Source of the DNA: Sipunculus nudus
Lineage: Eukaryota; Annelida; Sipuncula; Golfingiida; Sipunculidae
Direction: 5' to 3'
Assembly (NCBI GenBank): GCA_026874595.1
Contig: CM049316.1
Coordinates: 60,273,676-60,337,675, forward strand
Length of the DNA stretch: 64,000 bases
Each line of letters begins with the position of its first letter. The first letter of the stretch is position 1. The notes beneath the pieces were generated by a model that saw only the letters and a program-made list of their open reading frames with translations, ran no database searches and was not told where the DNA came from. Of this stretch, positions 1-12,787 are shown in pieces. The translations under genes and the position numbers were made by a program.

Positions 1-1536
1 GGCCCAAACATAATGGACTTTGTGAAAAATCAGGAAAAATATTTACTCACTTAACATGAAAAATTTTGAAACTAGAGTCTGTTTTTCCAAGTATATAACT
101 ATGTTTAATTAAGATTCAATTGTTTACCCAAAATTAGATCTGAATTTTGTAAATTTTTTAAGTAATTAGCATAAAAATAAAATCAGTACCTTAAATTTTG
201 CCCAACTTTGACCATGGCACGTTTTTTTCCTGTAAGTACCATTGATTTAATTTTCACAGCATGTAAACATAAATATTTAATTTGTTCAAATCTGAAATTT
301 GGAAGTAAAAGCTTGAAAATTAAGCTAGTTATTGATTTTTTTTCTTGAGGCTCTATTGTAGTCATTTGCTTTGTTTACAGATTACATATGCAGGGTCCCA
401 CTCCAGGTCACTGGAAGTCAGCTATGCCAGGGTTTCTGATTTGTTACAGTCACTGGGGGAGATCCCCTGCTGTGACAGGTGTACAGTTATTCTCATATCA
501 CCACCCCAATGACCACCCCCCCCCCCCCCCCCCCCCCCCCGCAAACCCAACCCACCAAGTGTTATGCAGTATTGTTATTGTTTTCCCTGTATCTCCTTAA
601 TTGTAATGCTGTTTCCACTCTGATATGCAAAACCTTTCCTTGAAAAAGTAATTCAAGGTGTAATCGAGAAGATGCAATGTTGTGTAATGTAGCATTTTTA
701 AAGAAATCATTTTTCTTTTAAATGATTTTACCATTCATAATTGAACCCATCAGTATGCTTAAATTATGATAAAATATGAAGCACATTATGGATAAATAAA
801 GACACAATAAAAAATTGTGAAATCTAAATCAAGTATTTTTTTTAGATATTTATTGTTTTGCATATTTTAAAGATATATTTTTGTGGTAAAAGATAAATAA
901 ACATTTGTATGCATGATGTGGTGTTATCTGACAAGATTGAGATTTATGATGATGCAATTGAGAATTATGAATCAACTTTTATATTCAGATATATATGTTA
1001 TATTGAATATGTATAGAAATATAAACTTAAATTAAAAAAAAATTGATGTGATAAAAAAATGAGGATTTATTACAAACATTTGTTTATTATTTTCCGGCAT
1101 CAGCAGAATTTGAGATCAGGCTTTGTTTGCCATGTTTTATGTTGTTAATTAGTTATATTTCAACTGTATACATTTCATAAAAAAAAACATATATTTAATA
1201 ATATATATTATACAAAAAAAAGATTCGATTGAACAAATGTGTAAACTACTGAAATGTCAACAGTTAATCGAAAAGCCAACTAATGATCATGGTAATTGTA
1301 CAGATCATTTGTTCACAAACTGCTCACATGCTTCAGTTTCAACATTAGGAAACACATGGTCAGGTCACAAAATATTATTTGCAACAATTTCTTGCTCATC
1401 AATACAAACCAATCATATAAACCAACCATGGCCTTTATTACCTCTTCCTCTTACACTTTATCTCCATTTGATATTATTTTAGATTTTTACCTTCAAGGTT
1501 AACGTCAGCTGAGCACAGTGACCCATAGGTCCCTTG
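1..1536 (+). mobile_element. HINE-like (Helentron-type non-autonomous) element, cut by window edge
   Basis: The sequence runs parallel to 30830-32763, sharing the opening 'cataatggacttt', the 'atgcagggtcccactccagg' block, a C-tract followed by 'cccaccaagtgttatgcag', and the same 3' end. The 3' end has the subterminal motif gtcagctgagc (1504-1514), a near-palindrome gacccataggtc (1520-1531) and the terminus cttg|ttt. I infer a second copy of the element at 30455-32763, with its 5' end outside the window. No coding capacity is visible. Confidence 0.7.
516..540. repeat. poly-C tract, 25 bp
   Basis: An uninterrupted run of C inside the HINE-like element. The sister copy near 31230 has a shorter C run at the same place, so the tract is part of the element and varies in length. 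Confidence 0.9.
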
Positions 1537-3440
1537 TTTAACCTTGAGTCAACCAGTTATTTGATTTCTGCATATACTTGCGATTCTAATATTATATTAA
1601 ATAGCATTGATTTATACTATTATTGATTTTATGTTGTGTTTTGACATTAGTCCCTTTTCTCTGATATAAGATGTGTTTAGTTTATTCTTACAGAGATATT
1701 CCTTTCATCTGTTAATGAATTAAATAAAGCCATGCAGATTGATGATATATAGTTTGAAATATTTATTTAGATGTTTTCTTATATGATTTATTGAACCAAA
1801 CTGGTAAAATTAAAAAAATAATATATAGAAAAAAAAGATTCACTTTGGATTAAAAAAGGACTGATTTGTAGTTTCTTTTTTGAATTGGCAAACAGTGAGT
1901 GGTATCTTTTTATGATGTCTGAATTCCTGTTTCCACATAATGGAATATATCAAAAGCCCACTTGAAGGATTTATTTAATGTATTAGCTTGTATGGGATGT
2001 GCAGTGCCTTGGCAAACATTTAAACATACCCGACAGGCCCTGCCATAGGTGACATCTGGTGAAAAAAAGTGGAACTAGCACTGGCCATTTGATACACTTT
2101 TGATGTGGTTGGTTCAGGGGCATGTATTCATTGGAATGAACTGTTTTTCTGGCCTAGGTTAAATCCACGATGGAAGGATAATATGTCTTATTTAAGCAAA
2201 TGTAGTTAAAAAAATCATAAGTGTTAAGGGAATTATTAGGTTTAGAAATTTTTTGACTACTGTTACCTACATGTTAGGATTTTGTAGCAGGATTTCAAGG
2301 GATACTGGTTAAAACATCAAATTTAAACACATCATATACTGATGAAATTCCCAATTTAATATGAAGGTAGAAGAAACAAAGGATTAATGAATATTAGCAA
2401 AACATGACGGTAGATAAAGTTAATCTACAATTCAGTGGATAATCAGAAACGGTAAGTAATATAATTAAGAGTTCATACCATGTTTTACCAGTTAACATGT
2501 CTTAAATAAGGAAGTTATATGTTATAACTCTCCAAATCAAATATTTTAAATTTCCATTATATTTTGAAATAACGAAACTCAGGGGATGGAAGAGAATGTT
2601 GTTGTTCAATGAAGGGGACCCTTCACCCATGGGTGGTCTTGATAGACAGGTGGTCTTTCGGACAGGTACCACTGTACTTATAAATAAGAATACAGAGCTA
2701 TACTACAGCCTGTTTAATGATTGTAGATTATTTGTATCACTTTATATAGAAATCTGTGTAGAGAATACTTGATGATAAATTCATAGTTCTGTGTATAAGA
2801 GTCTGTTCATTATAAAACATACATACAGGTTGACAGTCTGCACTGGAGTGTATCTATTTGTATTATGAAGGTTTCTTCAAGGCACTGAAGAAATAATTTG
2901 CAAATTTATTTGAAAAAAATTTCCATCAAACGATGCTGCACATTACTCTGATTTTGTGGTTGAAACTTGACTTTTTAAATATATTGGGTTTAGATGTGTC
3001 AGATGTGGCTGTTAAAATTGGTTGTGTTTATACCTTTGATCTAGTTGAAGGCTGGAGTCAGAATTAAGGGTAAAACAAGCTCCTGTGACCATATGATTTG
3101 TGTAATTTATTCTAAGACCTTTTTAGGTAAAATACCTGATGCACATAACACTTTAAGAGTTTTATCACATGAATTTAACCATGAAGTAAATTAATACAAA
3201 AAGTTTGTGCCAGAAAAGTGAGTCTGCCTGGGAGAAGTTGCATAATTCTGATACAGTACTGAGATACTATAATATCCTAATACATCACTTGACAGAAAAC
3301 TGCTATTTGCTAATGGCAGTATGTACCATAAACACCAACAGGTGGGAAGTTTTGTGTCCAGCCAGGTTAATGAGACATAGTCCTGTGAACCTTGCAGGGA
3401 GATCACTTGACAAGAAGGATATATCAGCTATTTGCTCAGG
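1537..3440. other. No gene recognised; upstream intronic or intergenic DNA
   Basis: AT-rich sequence without coding signal. It may be intron upstream of the large zinc-finger exon, but I could not identify an upstream coding exon with a phase-2 donor. A short MITE-end-like segment at 2631-2672 is listed separately. Confidence 0.5.
2631..2672 (+). repeat. MITE-end-like segment (copy 1)
   Basis: A segment with two 'ggtggtc' boxes ends in gacaggtaccactgta. A closely similar segment lies at 24566-24608. The ending resembles the right end of a Tc1/pogo-type MITE next to a TA, but no matching left end is seen, so this is probably a fragment. Confidence 0.4.
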
Positions 3441-3610
3441 TGTATAACACTTGATACAGAGCTAAGATATTGCATCTAATTATATTGCTATATGTTGTAT
3501 GCATACAAGACATGCAGTGATATACTCTGTACCGTAATAACTAATTATATTTATCAAAGGAACAGAGTCGGAACAGAGAGAGACTCCTTACATGGTGGCA
3601 GCAGTGGGAT
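3441..3610 (+). mobile_element. LTR fragment plus tRNA-Leu primer-binding site (gypsy/Steamer-like)
   Basis: At 3593-3610 the sequence tggtggcagcagtgggat is complementary to a tRNA-Leu 3' end including its CCA (from general knowledge of tRNA-Leu). It lies directly after a segment ending ...ccttaca, the usual LTR/PBS junction. A plausible LTR start, TGTATAACA, is at 3441, giving about 152 bp bounded by TG...CA; the 5' limit is uncertain. Downstream of the PBS only about 25 bp of possible element remain before ordinary intron sequence, so this is a solo-like relic. It ends about 85 bp before the splice acceptor of the large zinc-finger exon. Confidence 0.55.
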
Positions 3611-3696
3611 GTTACAAGAAGTGGCCATGTGAAGAGCAGTAAATTGTACTTAATAATTAATGTAGTTTTGTTAAATTATCTTATTTGTTTTTTCAG

Positions 3697-6600
3697 TTCT
3701 GATCTCCTTGCTGAGCACATTCAGAAGCATCATCAGGATGGAATCGTTGACCGAGGATTCCGCAAACCAGGAAGCATGGCACCAAGCCCTGATGGCTTCA
3801 AATGTGACTTGTGTATGATCTCAATGGGAACATCAGAGGAACTGGAACAACACAAGATCAGTCAACACAACCCTATGGCTTATGCGTATGCAGTCCAGTG
3901 TATATATTGTGGTCAGGTATGCTTGGGACAGAAAGCGCTAAAAGAACATATAGAACAGAGCCATGGGAAGGATAACCGATGCCCACTGTGTAATAGCTGC
4001 TTTCCGGATTTGGAGGTCTTGTATCAGCATTTTGAGTCACAGCATATAAATACAACCCCAGTGCCACCACCTGCAATACCACCTGCAAAGAAACCAAAGC
4101 TTTCTCCGCGGGGTTCATCTAGTTCCAACAGCTGTACCTCCCCGGTAGTGAATAACCCAAGAGATTTGTCCTGCCCTTACTGCAAACGGGAAGGGTTCTC
4201 CAGCGAGGATGTCATGAAGCTTCACATTGAGGCCCTTCATGAAGGAAAATTTCCCGGAGCCCCCAAATTTGCACTCTCAAAATCCAATACATGTCCACAC
4301 TGTAATGCTACTTATCCTACACTCTACGGCCTGGAAGAACACATGCGATTACAACATCCAGAAGTTGCATATGTCAGCAAGTCTGATGGAGGAAAAACTC
4401 CTGATAATGTCAAATTCAGTTCTCCGCCAACTTTGAAATCTTTTGATGATCGTGAAATAGCCTGTTGTACAAAATGTAAGATGGGCTTTACAAGCAAATT
4501 CCAGTTATCTCAGCATATCACAAAAGTCCACACAGCTGATATCAGTGTAGATTTGAACAATAAAAGCTTCACTAGTAATTGCACCCTTGATTCAAACAAG
4601 AACAAAACTGTACTAGTGGAAGAGCTTAGGGCATTAAAAGAGCAAATCACAAAGTCAAATGGCACGAGTGAGCAGCAGAATGGTCTGTTACCAGCTGGTG
4701 ATGCGAGTGAGATTCCACAAAGCACCACAGGTGGTGCTGAGGAGGATGTGACTTCAGAGATTAAGGACAGTGATTATAATCGAAGATTTCTCGTGCTTAA
4801 TAAACGGTATCGTTGCACCAGTTGCAGCAAATGTTTCTCCAAACCGGATGAACTGCAGAAGCATCTGATGGACATCCACGCACATCACTTGTATCGATGT
4901 GCCCTGTGCAAAGAAATCTTTGATTCTAAAGTCAACATCCAAATCCACTTTGCTATCAAACATAGTGATGAGCAGAAGGTGTTTGCCTGCAGCATTTGTG
5001 GAAGTGAATTCCTCTCTGAAGAAATGTGGAGTGCTCATGTGAAACTTTCTCATGTACAAAATACTATTAGTAGTAAGTACCGTTGCTTGTTTTGCCAGGA
5101 AATATTTGCAACTGAGATTGAACTTCAGGTGCATTTAACAACTCATAAGAAACCATTTATTTGCACTCTCTGTAATGAATCATTTCATGTCGAGTTCTTA
5201 TTGGACAAACATATGGAGAAATACCATCTACCTGAGGGCAAGAATGATTCATCTTCAATATCATCCCGGTGTCCAATGCTTACGTCACCACCGAGAAGAA
5301 CCTCCTCAAGGGGGAGCCAGCATCCAATGTCACCATCACATAAAGCATCGCCAGGTTACCAGCCCAGTCCTGCCCTCTTGGTTCAGCAGCCAGAACTAAA
5401 CATCAAGGCAGAGAGGGATGCCATAGATTCTAACACGATTCCGCAATCTCAGTTTTCAAGTCCTGGTTTAAATGCAGATAGTGCACTGGCCTATCATTTG
5501 AGTAAAACGCCTAATAGCACTAGAGAGGAAAGCTCCTCAGTACCAGCATTGTCACCGGTGCAGTATTGCGGTGTTAGCTCCGGATCCATGTCAGAGGTCA
5601 ACTTGCACATGGATCTGGATCAGATCCATAAGTGCATGTACTGCCAGCAGGCATTTAAAAACAAGCAGGAACTGGAGAAGCATGTGAAGCTTCATGCCAG
5701 CCCCAGCAACAGAAAGTGTAACATCTGTGATGAGGTTTTCCAAAGTGCCAGTAGCCTTGCTGAACACAAGCTGCAGCACTGTAAAGTCCTGCAGGGGAAC
5801 TTGTGTACCATGTGTAAGGTAGCCATGAGGACGGAGGAGGAGTTCTATAGCCATACCCAGCAACATGGGTTTGTGGGTACCAACATGCAGTGTGTAGTGT
5901 GTCGTCAGTCACTCACATCTGCTCTAGAACTCCAGATGCATGGAAAACATCATTTTCAAGGAAACGTTAAACACCACACTTGTTATATATGTTTGAAAAA
6001 CTTTGATTCCACTGAAAATTTAATTTCCAAAATCAGTGCATCCAACCAGTCATATTATGTTTGTAAGCCTTGTTTCCATGGAGAAAAACCACAGAGCCAC
6101 CCCTGCAGCAAATGTGATCAAGAGTTTGACAGCCTAGATGAGCTAGAGAGTCACATGACTCATCACGCAAAGAGTTACCAATGTATCAAATGTCAGCAGA
6201 CTTTCACCAGTGAGCAAGAAATCCAGCTGCATGTCGCATCTCACGTGCTCCAAGAGGGAAACGTTCATGAGTGTAAAATATGTAGAAGCAAATATGACTC
6301 GCCTGCAAAGCTTCAGTGCCACCTGATAGAACACTCGTTCAAGGGCAAGGAATTCCAGTGCTATGTGTGTGGTGCAGTCTTCCACTCAGCGGCTGCAATA
6401 CAAGTGCATGCACTCGAGCACAGAGCAAGTCTACGTCAGTATTCCTGCAATAAATGTAGTCAAAGCTTTTTCTTCAGTGCCGAATTACGACACCATATGA
6501 GTGTCCATGAAGAAAACATCAAAACTAAGTCCTGCAAAAGTGTTGCCTCTGTGAAAACAAATTCGCGCTTCTTGAGTTCGACTTACCCAACAATTTCTAA

Positions 6601-6824
6601 ACTTATCAAAGGCTCTGTGGGATCAAAGCAGCCTGCAAAGTGCTGCCTTTGTCCCATGACGTTCTCAACAGCTGATGAATTGAAGGCTCACCAATTAAAA
6701 GTTCATGACGGCTCATTGGACAAGAGTGTAGACTCTCCAAATAAGACTCATCAGTGTCCCAAATGTAACAGAGAATTTCCATCACTCAGTGCTCTGCAAG
6801 GTCACACCTGGGTTCACAATACAG
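3697..6824 (+). CDS. ZNF423/ZNF521-like: ZNF423/ZNF521-like zinc-finger transcription factor, large central exon
   Basis: This 3128-nt exon encodes 23 C2H2-type fingers plus the second half of another, which is split at the exon start. Proteins of this family are nuclear DNA-binding regulators that partner EBF and SMAD factors (family knowledge). The assignment rests on family-typical segments: HECKIC...SPAKLQCHLIEHSF (finger 20), CVVCRQSLTSALELQMHG, YQCIKCQQTFTSEQEIQLHV, and the SFFFSAELRHH finger. The acceptor is tttttcag|t at 3696/3697. The open frame extends upstream to a GTG at 3629, but those 23 hydrophobic residues are intron sequence, not a start. The donor is acag|gtgagt at 6824/6825 (phase 1); reading on would stop at 6844. 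One finger (5980-6073) has lost its histidines. Ser/Pro-rich linkers lie between finger clusters, for example at 5240-5610. ZNF423 and ZNF521 are vertebrate paralogues, so this is expected to be the single pre-duplication orthologue. Upstream exons were not found. Confidence 0.88.
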
Positions 6825-8317
6825 GTGAGTGTAATAATAAATAATAAGATATATAACAAGTCTTTGTATACTAAATAACAGGTAGGTGCCTTAATGTATG
6901 CTTATGTCTAGGAGTTAATATGAGACCTGAGTTCCAACTCCATGGCTGGTCATGTTGAAACTTGTCGATGGGGTCATAAAACTTGGTAATCAATGGCACA
7001 GAGAAATGCTACTTAATGAACATCTAGATGGCAGAAAACAGCATCATCCTTGTTAACTCTAGAATGGTGGGGCGCTTCCCTTTTCTGGGCCTGCACCTAC
7101 AGCGCACTTAGGGTTTCTTTTCATTCATAAAGATATTTGCAGAATGTAAAATTCATATTGATATCTTTCCTGTGGAATATTCTTTATCAGTATTTGGAAA
7201 TGTGTAACTGTTATGGCACTCAATTTTCAGTATAAATTTTATATACCGCCAAAAATTATTGTACCAGCAAGGAGTTTAAAGCACATTCACATATATCACA
7301 AATTCACAGGTCACTGTGTAATAATATTTCCATCCCTGATATATGTTACAATATTAATATTTGGGGCAACTCTTTATCATAAATTTCAAGCACTTTCAGC
7401 CAAAGTGACATCAGTACATGACAATTTTCCTATCATTTGAATTTTGAACTGTGGATGGAAGTGCTCACTGCATTGTGCTGCCATCTATGTGTAAGCGTTG
7501 AAACAAGTTTGGCCTGAGCAAGGGATAGGAAAGGTGCAGCCTTGAAGCTAGTGACCTCTGGTTAAATATTTGTGAATTAAGTGATATGACACCAACTTTG
7601 ACGTTTCTTTTCTATGTTTGGAATCAGTATCATGTGTTTGCTTAGGCAAAAAAAAAAATAATAAAAAGGTTCTCAGGCACCTAGAAACCTACCAATTTTG
7701 AGCTCAAGCCACACGGACATTTCTTTCAAGAAGATAAAACAATACAATTTTTATAAAATTTCCTTTGTTTTGTAGTGATTTTACTTGTTTAGCAAAAAAA
7801 TCTGTTATAATCATGCTTTTCCCTTATCATATGACATTTTTATCAAACATACAAAATAGGTTAAAAAAAATTCCCGCCCACATTGATTTCTGAAAAAAAG
7901 TGCTTGAGAACCAAACCTTTTTTTTTTGGCCTTACACATCTGAATGGTTCAAATGTGAGAGATGCACTGACATCCCTGTGGCAGGTGTTTTTCTTACTGT
8001 TATATTTGAACACTTCTCATAAACTCCAGGTTATGCCATCTTGAGTCCAGCAGAAAAAATTACTTTGTCACACAAGGCCTGATATTCAATTTGGAAAACC
8101 CCCCAAAAAAGACTTACATGCATTAACTATTATCTAAACAAATGACAGATTATTACAAAATCAAGTTAATACTATGTACCAAACTCAGTCTCTACATTAG
8201 AAGTTAAATGTAATTCATTATTAAAGAAAAAAACCTTGTGAAAACTTACTTACAAATACATGTGTTGATTTCATATTTGAAGTTTAAGGTGTGATAAATT
8301 GTGATAAAATCATTTTT

Positions 8318-11300
8318 AGCTCAGCTGACTGTAAGTCATCTGAGCTATAGCGATCACTCTTTGTCTGTCGGCCGTCCGGCCATCCGGCCATCCTGCCGCC
8401 TGTCCGTTAACAAGGCACAACCGCTGGACCTGGAATCTTCTTACTTTACATCCAGAGAGGTCCATGAAAAATCTCCTTGGAAACCTGGATTTAGGTCTCT
8501 GTTACCCATATCCTTCGAGCTATGGGGCCCCAAAGTACCCCCCAGAATAGTAAAAAATTTCATACAAAAACTTCAATATCTCATTGACTACATCACTGAT
8601 AGTCATGATTTTTGATCATGAGATGTTTCATCTGTTTCTGCAGACTGGTGGCACCACCTGTATTTTTCCATTTTTAACGAATTGTTTTCTCTATTTTAGA
8701 GACCTTTAAAAATGTGAATATCTGTTAACAGGGCACTAATCGTAAAGACTTGACCTAGAATCTTCATTCTTGACATTCTGAGAGACCTATGAAAAGTCTC
8801 CATGAAAACCAGAAATTAGGTCTCTGTTACCCATATCCTTCAAGCTACAGGGCCCCAAAGTACCACCCAGAATAGTCAAAAATTTCATAAAAAAACTTCA
8901 ATATCTGATTAACTACATCACTGATAGTCATGATTTTTGGCATACATATTGATCATGAGATGTTTCATCAGATTCTGCAGACTGGAAGCGCCACCTACAT
9001 TTTTCAAATTTTTACAATTTTTATGCCCCCGCCACAAAGTGACCTACTTTTGACTGTTTTACGGCTCCTGAACATAGAAAATTTCATGAAAAATATGAAA
9101 TATCATGACAAATACACATGTACGGACTTTTTTTCGCAATGCCTGCAGATATTGGCCTGATTTTTGGTGTGTGGCCAGATATTGACCAGTTACAGATTGA
9201 GTTCGCATTTTGTCCTGGTTGACCTACTTTTGACTGTTTTACGGCTCCTGAACATAGAAAATTTCATGTAAAACATAAATTTTCATGACAAATACACTTG
9301 TACAGACTTCACAATACCTGCAGATATTGGCCTGATTTTTGGTGTGTGGGCAGATAATGACCAGTTACAGATCAAGTTCACGTTTTGTCCCAGTTTACCT
9401 ATTTTTGACCGTTTGACGGTGCTCTAACAAAGAAAATTTCATAAAAAGGTGCATATGTATGGACTTTTTTTTGCAGTGCCTGCAGATACGGGCCTGATTT
9501 TTGGTGTGTAGGCAGATAATGACCAGTTACAGATCGAGTTCTTGTTTTCTCTCAGTTGACCTACTTTTGACCATTTGACTGCTCCTGAACATAGAAAGTT
9601 TCATTAAAAATATAAATTTTCATAACAAATGCATATGTACTTACTTTTTTTCCTCAATGCCTGCAGATACCACCCTGATTTTTTATGTGTGGGCAGATAA
9701 TGACAGTTACAGATCGAGTTCGCGTTTCATCCCGGTTGACCTACTTTTGATTGTTTTACGGCTCCTAAACATAGAAAATTTCATGAAAGACAGAAATTTT
9801 TTTGGAAAATGCACATGTATGGACTTTTTTTCACAATGCCTGCATATACTGGCATGATTTTTGGTGTGTTGCTTGATAATGACCCATTACAGATCGAGTT
9901 TGCATTTTGCCCTTGTTGACCTACTTTTGACCATACGACACCTCCTGAACTTAAAAAATTTTTCAAAATTTTACAAATGTTTCTAATTTGCCCAAGGCGG
10001 GGGCATTCGTGTCGTTCCGACACATCTAGTTTTCTCTATTTTTGAGACCTTTAAGGATGTAGTTATCTGTCAACAGGGTTCATATTGGATCTAGAATCTT
10101 CATTCTTGACACACAGGAAAACCTATGAAAAGTCTCCATGGAAAACTGAAATTAGGTCTCTGTTACCCATATCCTTCGAGCTATGGGGCCCCAAAGTACC
10201 CCCCAGAATAGTGAAAAATTTCATACAAAAACTTCAATATCTCATTAACTACATCACTGATGGTCATGATTTTTGGCATACATATTGATCATGAGATGTT
10301 CCATCAGTTCCTGCAGACTGGTGGCGCCACCTGTATTTTTTTTATTTTTTACGAATTTTTTTCTCTATTTTTGAGACCTTTAAAAATGTGGACATCTGTT
10401 AACAGGGCACAAATCGTAAAGACTGGTCCTAGAATCTACATTCTTTACATTCTAAGAGACTTATGAAAAGTCTCCATCGAAACCAGAAATAAGGTCTCTG
10501 TTACCCATATCCTTCGAGCTATAGGGCCCCAAAGTACCCCCCAGAATAGTGAAAAATTTCATACAAAAACTTCAATATCTCATTAACTACATCACTGATG
10601 GTCATGATTTTTGGCATACATATTGATCATGAGATGTTTCATCAGGTTCTGCAGACTTGTGGCACCACCTGTATTTTTCGATTTTTTACGAATTGTTTTC
10701 TCTAATTTTGAGACCTTTAAAAATGTGAACATCTGTTAACAGGGCACAAATTGTAAAGACTTGACCTAGAATCTGCATTCTTTACATTCTGAGAGACCTA
10801 TGAAAAGTCTCCATGGAAACCAGAAATTAGGTCTCTGTTACCCATATCCTTCAAGCTACAGGGCCCCAAAGTACCACCCAGAATAGTCAAAAATTTCATT
10901 AAAAAACTTCAGTATCTCATTAACTACATCACTGATAGTCATGATTTTTGGCATACATATTGATCAAGAGATGTTTCATCAGATTCTGCAGACTGGTGGC
11001 GCCACCTATATTTTTCAAATTTTTACAATATTTTCCTCCTATTTTTGAGACCTTTAAGGATGTAGTTATCTGTCAACAGGGTTCAAATTGTACCTAGAAT
11101 CTTCATTCTTGACATTCTGAGAGACCTATGAAAAAATCTCCATGGAAACCTGAATTTAGGTCTCTGTTACCCATATCCTTCGAGCTATGGGGCCCCAAAG
11201 TAACCCCCAGAATAGTGAAAAATTCATACAAAAACTTCAATATCTCATTAACTACATCACTGATGGTCATGATTTTTGGCATACATATTGATCATGAGAT

Positions 11301-12203
11301 GTTTCATCAGTTTCTGCAGACTGGTGGCGCCACCTGTATTTTTCGATTTTTTTACAAATTGTTTTCTCTATTTTTGAGATCTTTAAAAATGTGAACATCT
11401 GTTAACAGGGCACAAATCGTAAAGACTGGACCTAGAATCTTCATTCTTGACATTCTGAGAGACCTAAGAAAAATCTCCATGGAAACCTGAAATTAGGTCT
11501 CTGTTACCCATATCCATTGAGCTGTATGGCTCCAAAAAAAACCCCAGAATAATGAAAAATTTGATACAAAAACTCCAGTATCTCAATAACTACAACACTG
11601 ATGCTCATGATTTTTGGCATACATAATGATCATGACATGTTCCATCAGTTTTAGCAGACTGGGTGTGCCACCTCTATTTTTTTTTTATTTTTATGAATTA
11701 TTTTCTCTATTTTTGAGACCTTTAGAGATGTGGTTATCTGTCAACAGGGTACACATTGTAACAACTGGAGCTAGAATCTTCATTCTTGTCATGCAAGGAG
11801 GCCCATTTAAAGTGTCTGTAGAAACCTGAAATTAGGTCTCTGTTACCCATATCCTTCAAGCTATAGGACTCAAAAGTTTCCCTCAGAATAATGAAAAATT
11901 TGATACAAAAGCTGAAGTATCTGAACAACTAATCCAGAGACCACCATGCTTCTTTGCATGGATATTGACCATTAAGTATTTTTATTAGTTTCTGCAGACT
12001 GGTGGAGCCACCTGTATTTTTTTTAAAGTTTTCACATTTTTTCTCTATTTTTGAGATATATTAATACAGACACAATCTCAGCCTGTGGGTTAATATTTTT
12101 TGATGCTTCAGTTGAATGGTTATATACTACCATTCAGATGATAAAATTTCCTTTTGCAAATCTCTTCCCAGTCAGCTGAGTGTCATGACCCATGGGTCAC
12201 TTG
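8318..12203 (+). mobile_element. HINE-like element with eight ~335-bp tandem monomers
   Basis: The 5' end follows a T-run: agctcagctgactg starts at 8318 and folds with agtcatctgagct into a hairpin, followed by tgtc/ccgt-rich sequence. The body repeats a monomer of about 335 bp. The landmark gtctctgttacccatatcc recurs near 8495, 8820, 10156, 10495, 10832, 11160, 11495 and 11836. The 3' end has cagtcagctgag (12169-12180), the inverted copy of the 5' motif, then the palindrome gacccatgggtc (12187-12198) and cttg|tt. These features match Helentron-associated INEs / bivalve pearl elements (family knowledge). A different element of 1007 bp is nested at 9023-10029. Confidence 0.75.
9023..10029 (+). 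mobile_element. Nested HINE-like element, ATGCCCCCGCC family, ~176-bp monomers
   Basis: It begins atgcccccgcc (9023-9033) after five T and ends with the exact inverse ggcgggggcat (9996-10006), a 6-bp-stem hairpin gtgtcg-ttc-cgacac (10009-10023), then at and CTAG (10026-10029) before tttt. Between them about six monomers recur every 164-182 bp, marked by gacctacttttgac near 9038, 9220, 9394, 9558, 9738 and 9918. No target duplication is seen; the host T-run is simply split. Confidence 0.8.
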
Positions 12204-12787
12204 TTGACTCAGACTTGGACTCAAGAAAAATATTGGTGTAGACAAGTTTTTTCAATAAATGAAACCGTAAATGCAATACTTTTTGTTGTTGTATATTCAG
12301 TATTAAAGTCAGATAATTTTTTTCAAATTTAAAGTTTGATGAAACTCTGGAACTTTAGGTTCAGTTGTGTAAAAAGGTATTAATATATATTCTTCATAAA
12401 ATATTCTGAAATCTTAAGGGTTCCCGCTTATTTATCCTACTACAGAGGGTGCAGTCATCCCAAGAGCACTTCTCCAGCTTCTGCTGGGAAAATACTGGTC
12501 CAACAGAACTAATCTCTTTCTGCAGATGTAATATATTACAAAATCAGATTGTCCTCAGAGTACTTTCGTATCATATATCTGTGCCCTTATAAAACCCTGA
12601 CCTCAAACATTTGGAAACCACTCATGGGGGCTGCCATTATGTACACATACTAAAATCAGAACGTCACAAGTTGTATATTGCAATATCCTGCTAGTAATAA
12701 ATACATAAAATGTAAAGCATGTCATGGATGGAAATGATAATCTGTTGGTATGTTCTTCCCATTTCGAAACTTCTTCTTTTTTACCAG

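Larger units (their letters stand above)
6825..12787 (+). other. Intron of the ZNF423/521-like gene
   Basis: Bounded by acag|gtgagt and ttaccag|ct. It contains the tandem-array HINE-like element at 8318-12203, with another element nested inside. The flanks 6825-8317 and 12204-12787 are AT-rich and show no exon. Confidence 0.75.

Noticed and set aside
388..600. 70-codon frame with a poly-Pro run
   Set aside because: Translation of the poly-C tract inside a repeat element; the copy at 31062-31316 is the same artefact.
3629..3696. In-frame start (GTG at 3629) for the 1071-codon zinc-finger frame
   Set aside because: The first 23 residues are hydrophobic translations of intron ending tttttcag; GTG is not a normal animal start; the exon opens in mid-finger at 3697.
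8301..11829. Several 60-100 codon frames in the tandem arrays
   Set aside because: They recur with the monomers, break between copies and match no protein family.
8625..12000. CTGATGA on the minus strand in each 335-bp monomer as a hammerhead core
   Set aside because: No GAAA after a possible stem II and no closing stem I; chance match, unlike 53913-53985.
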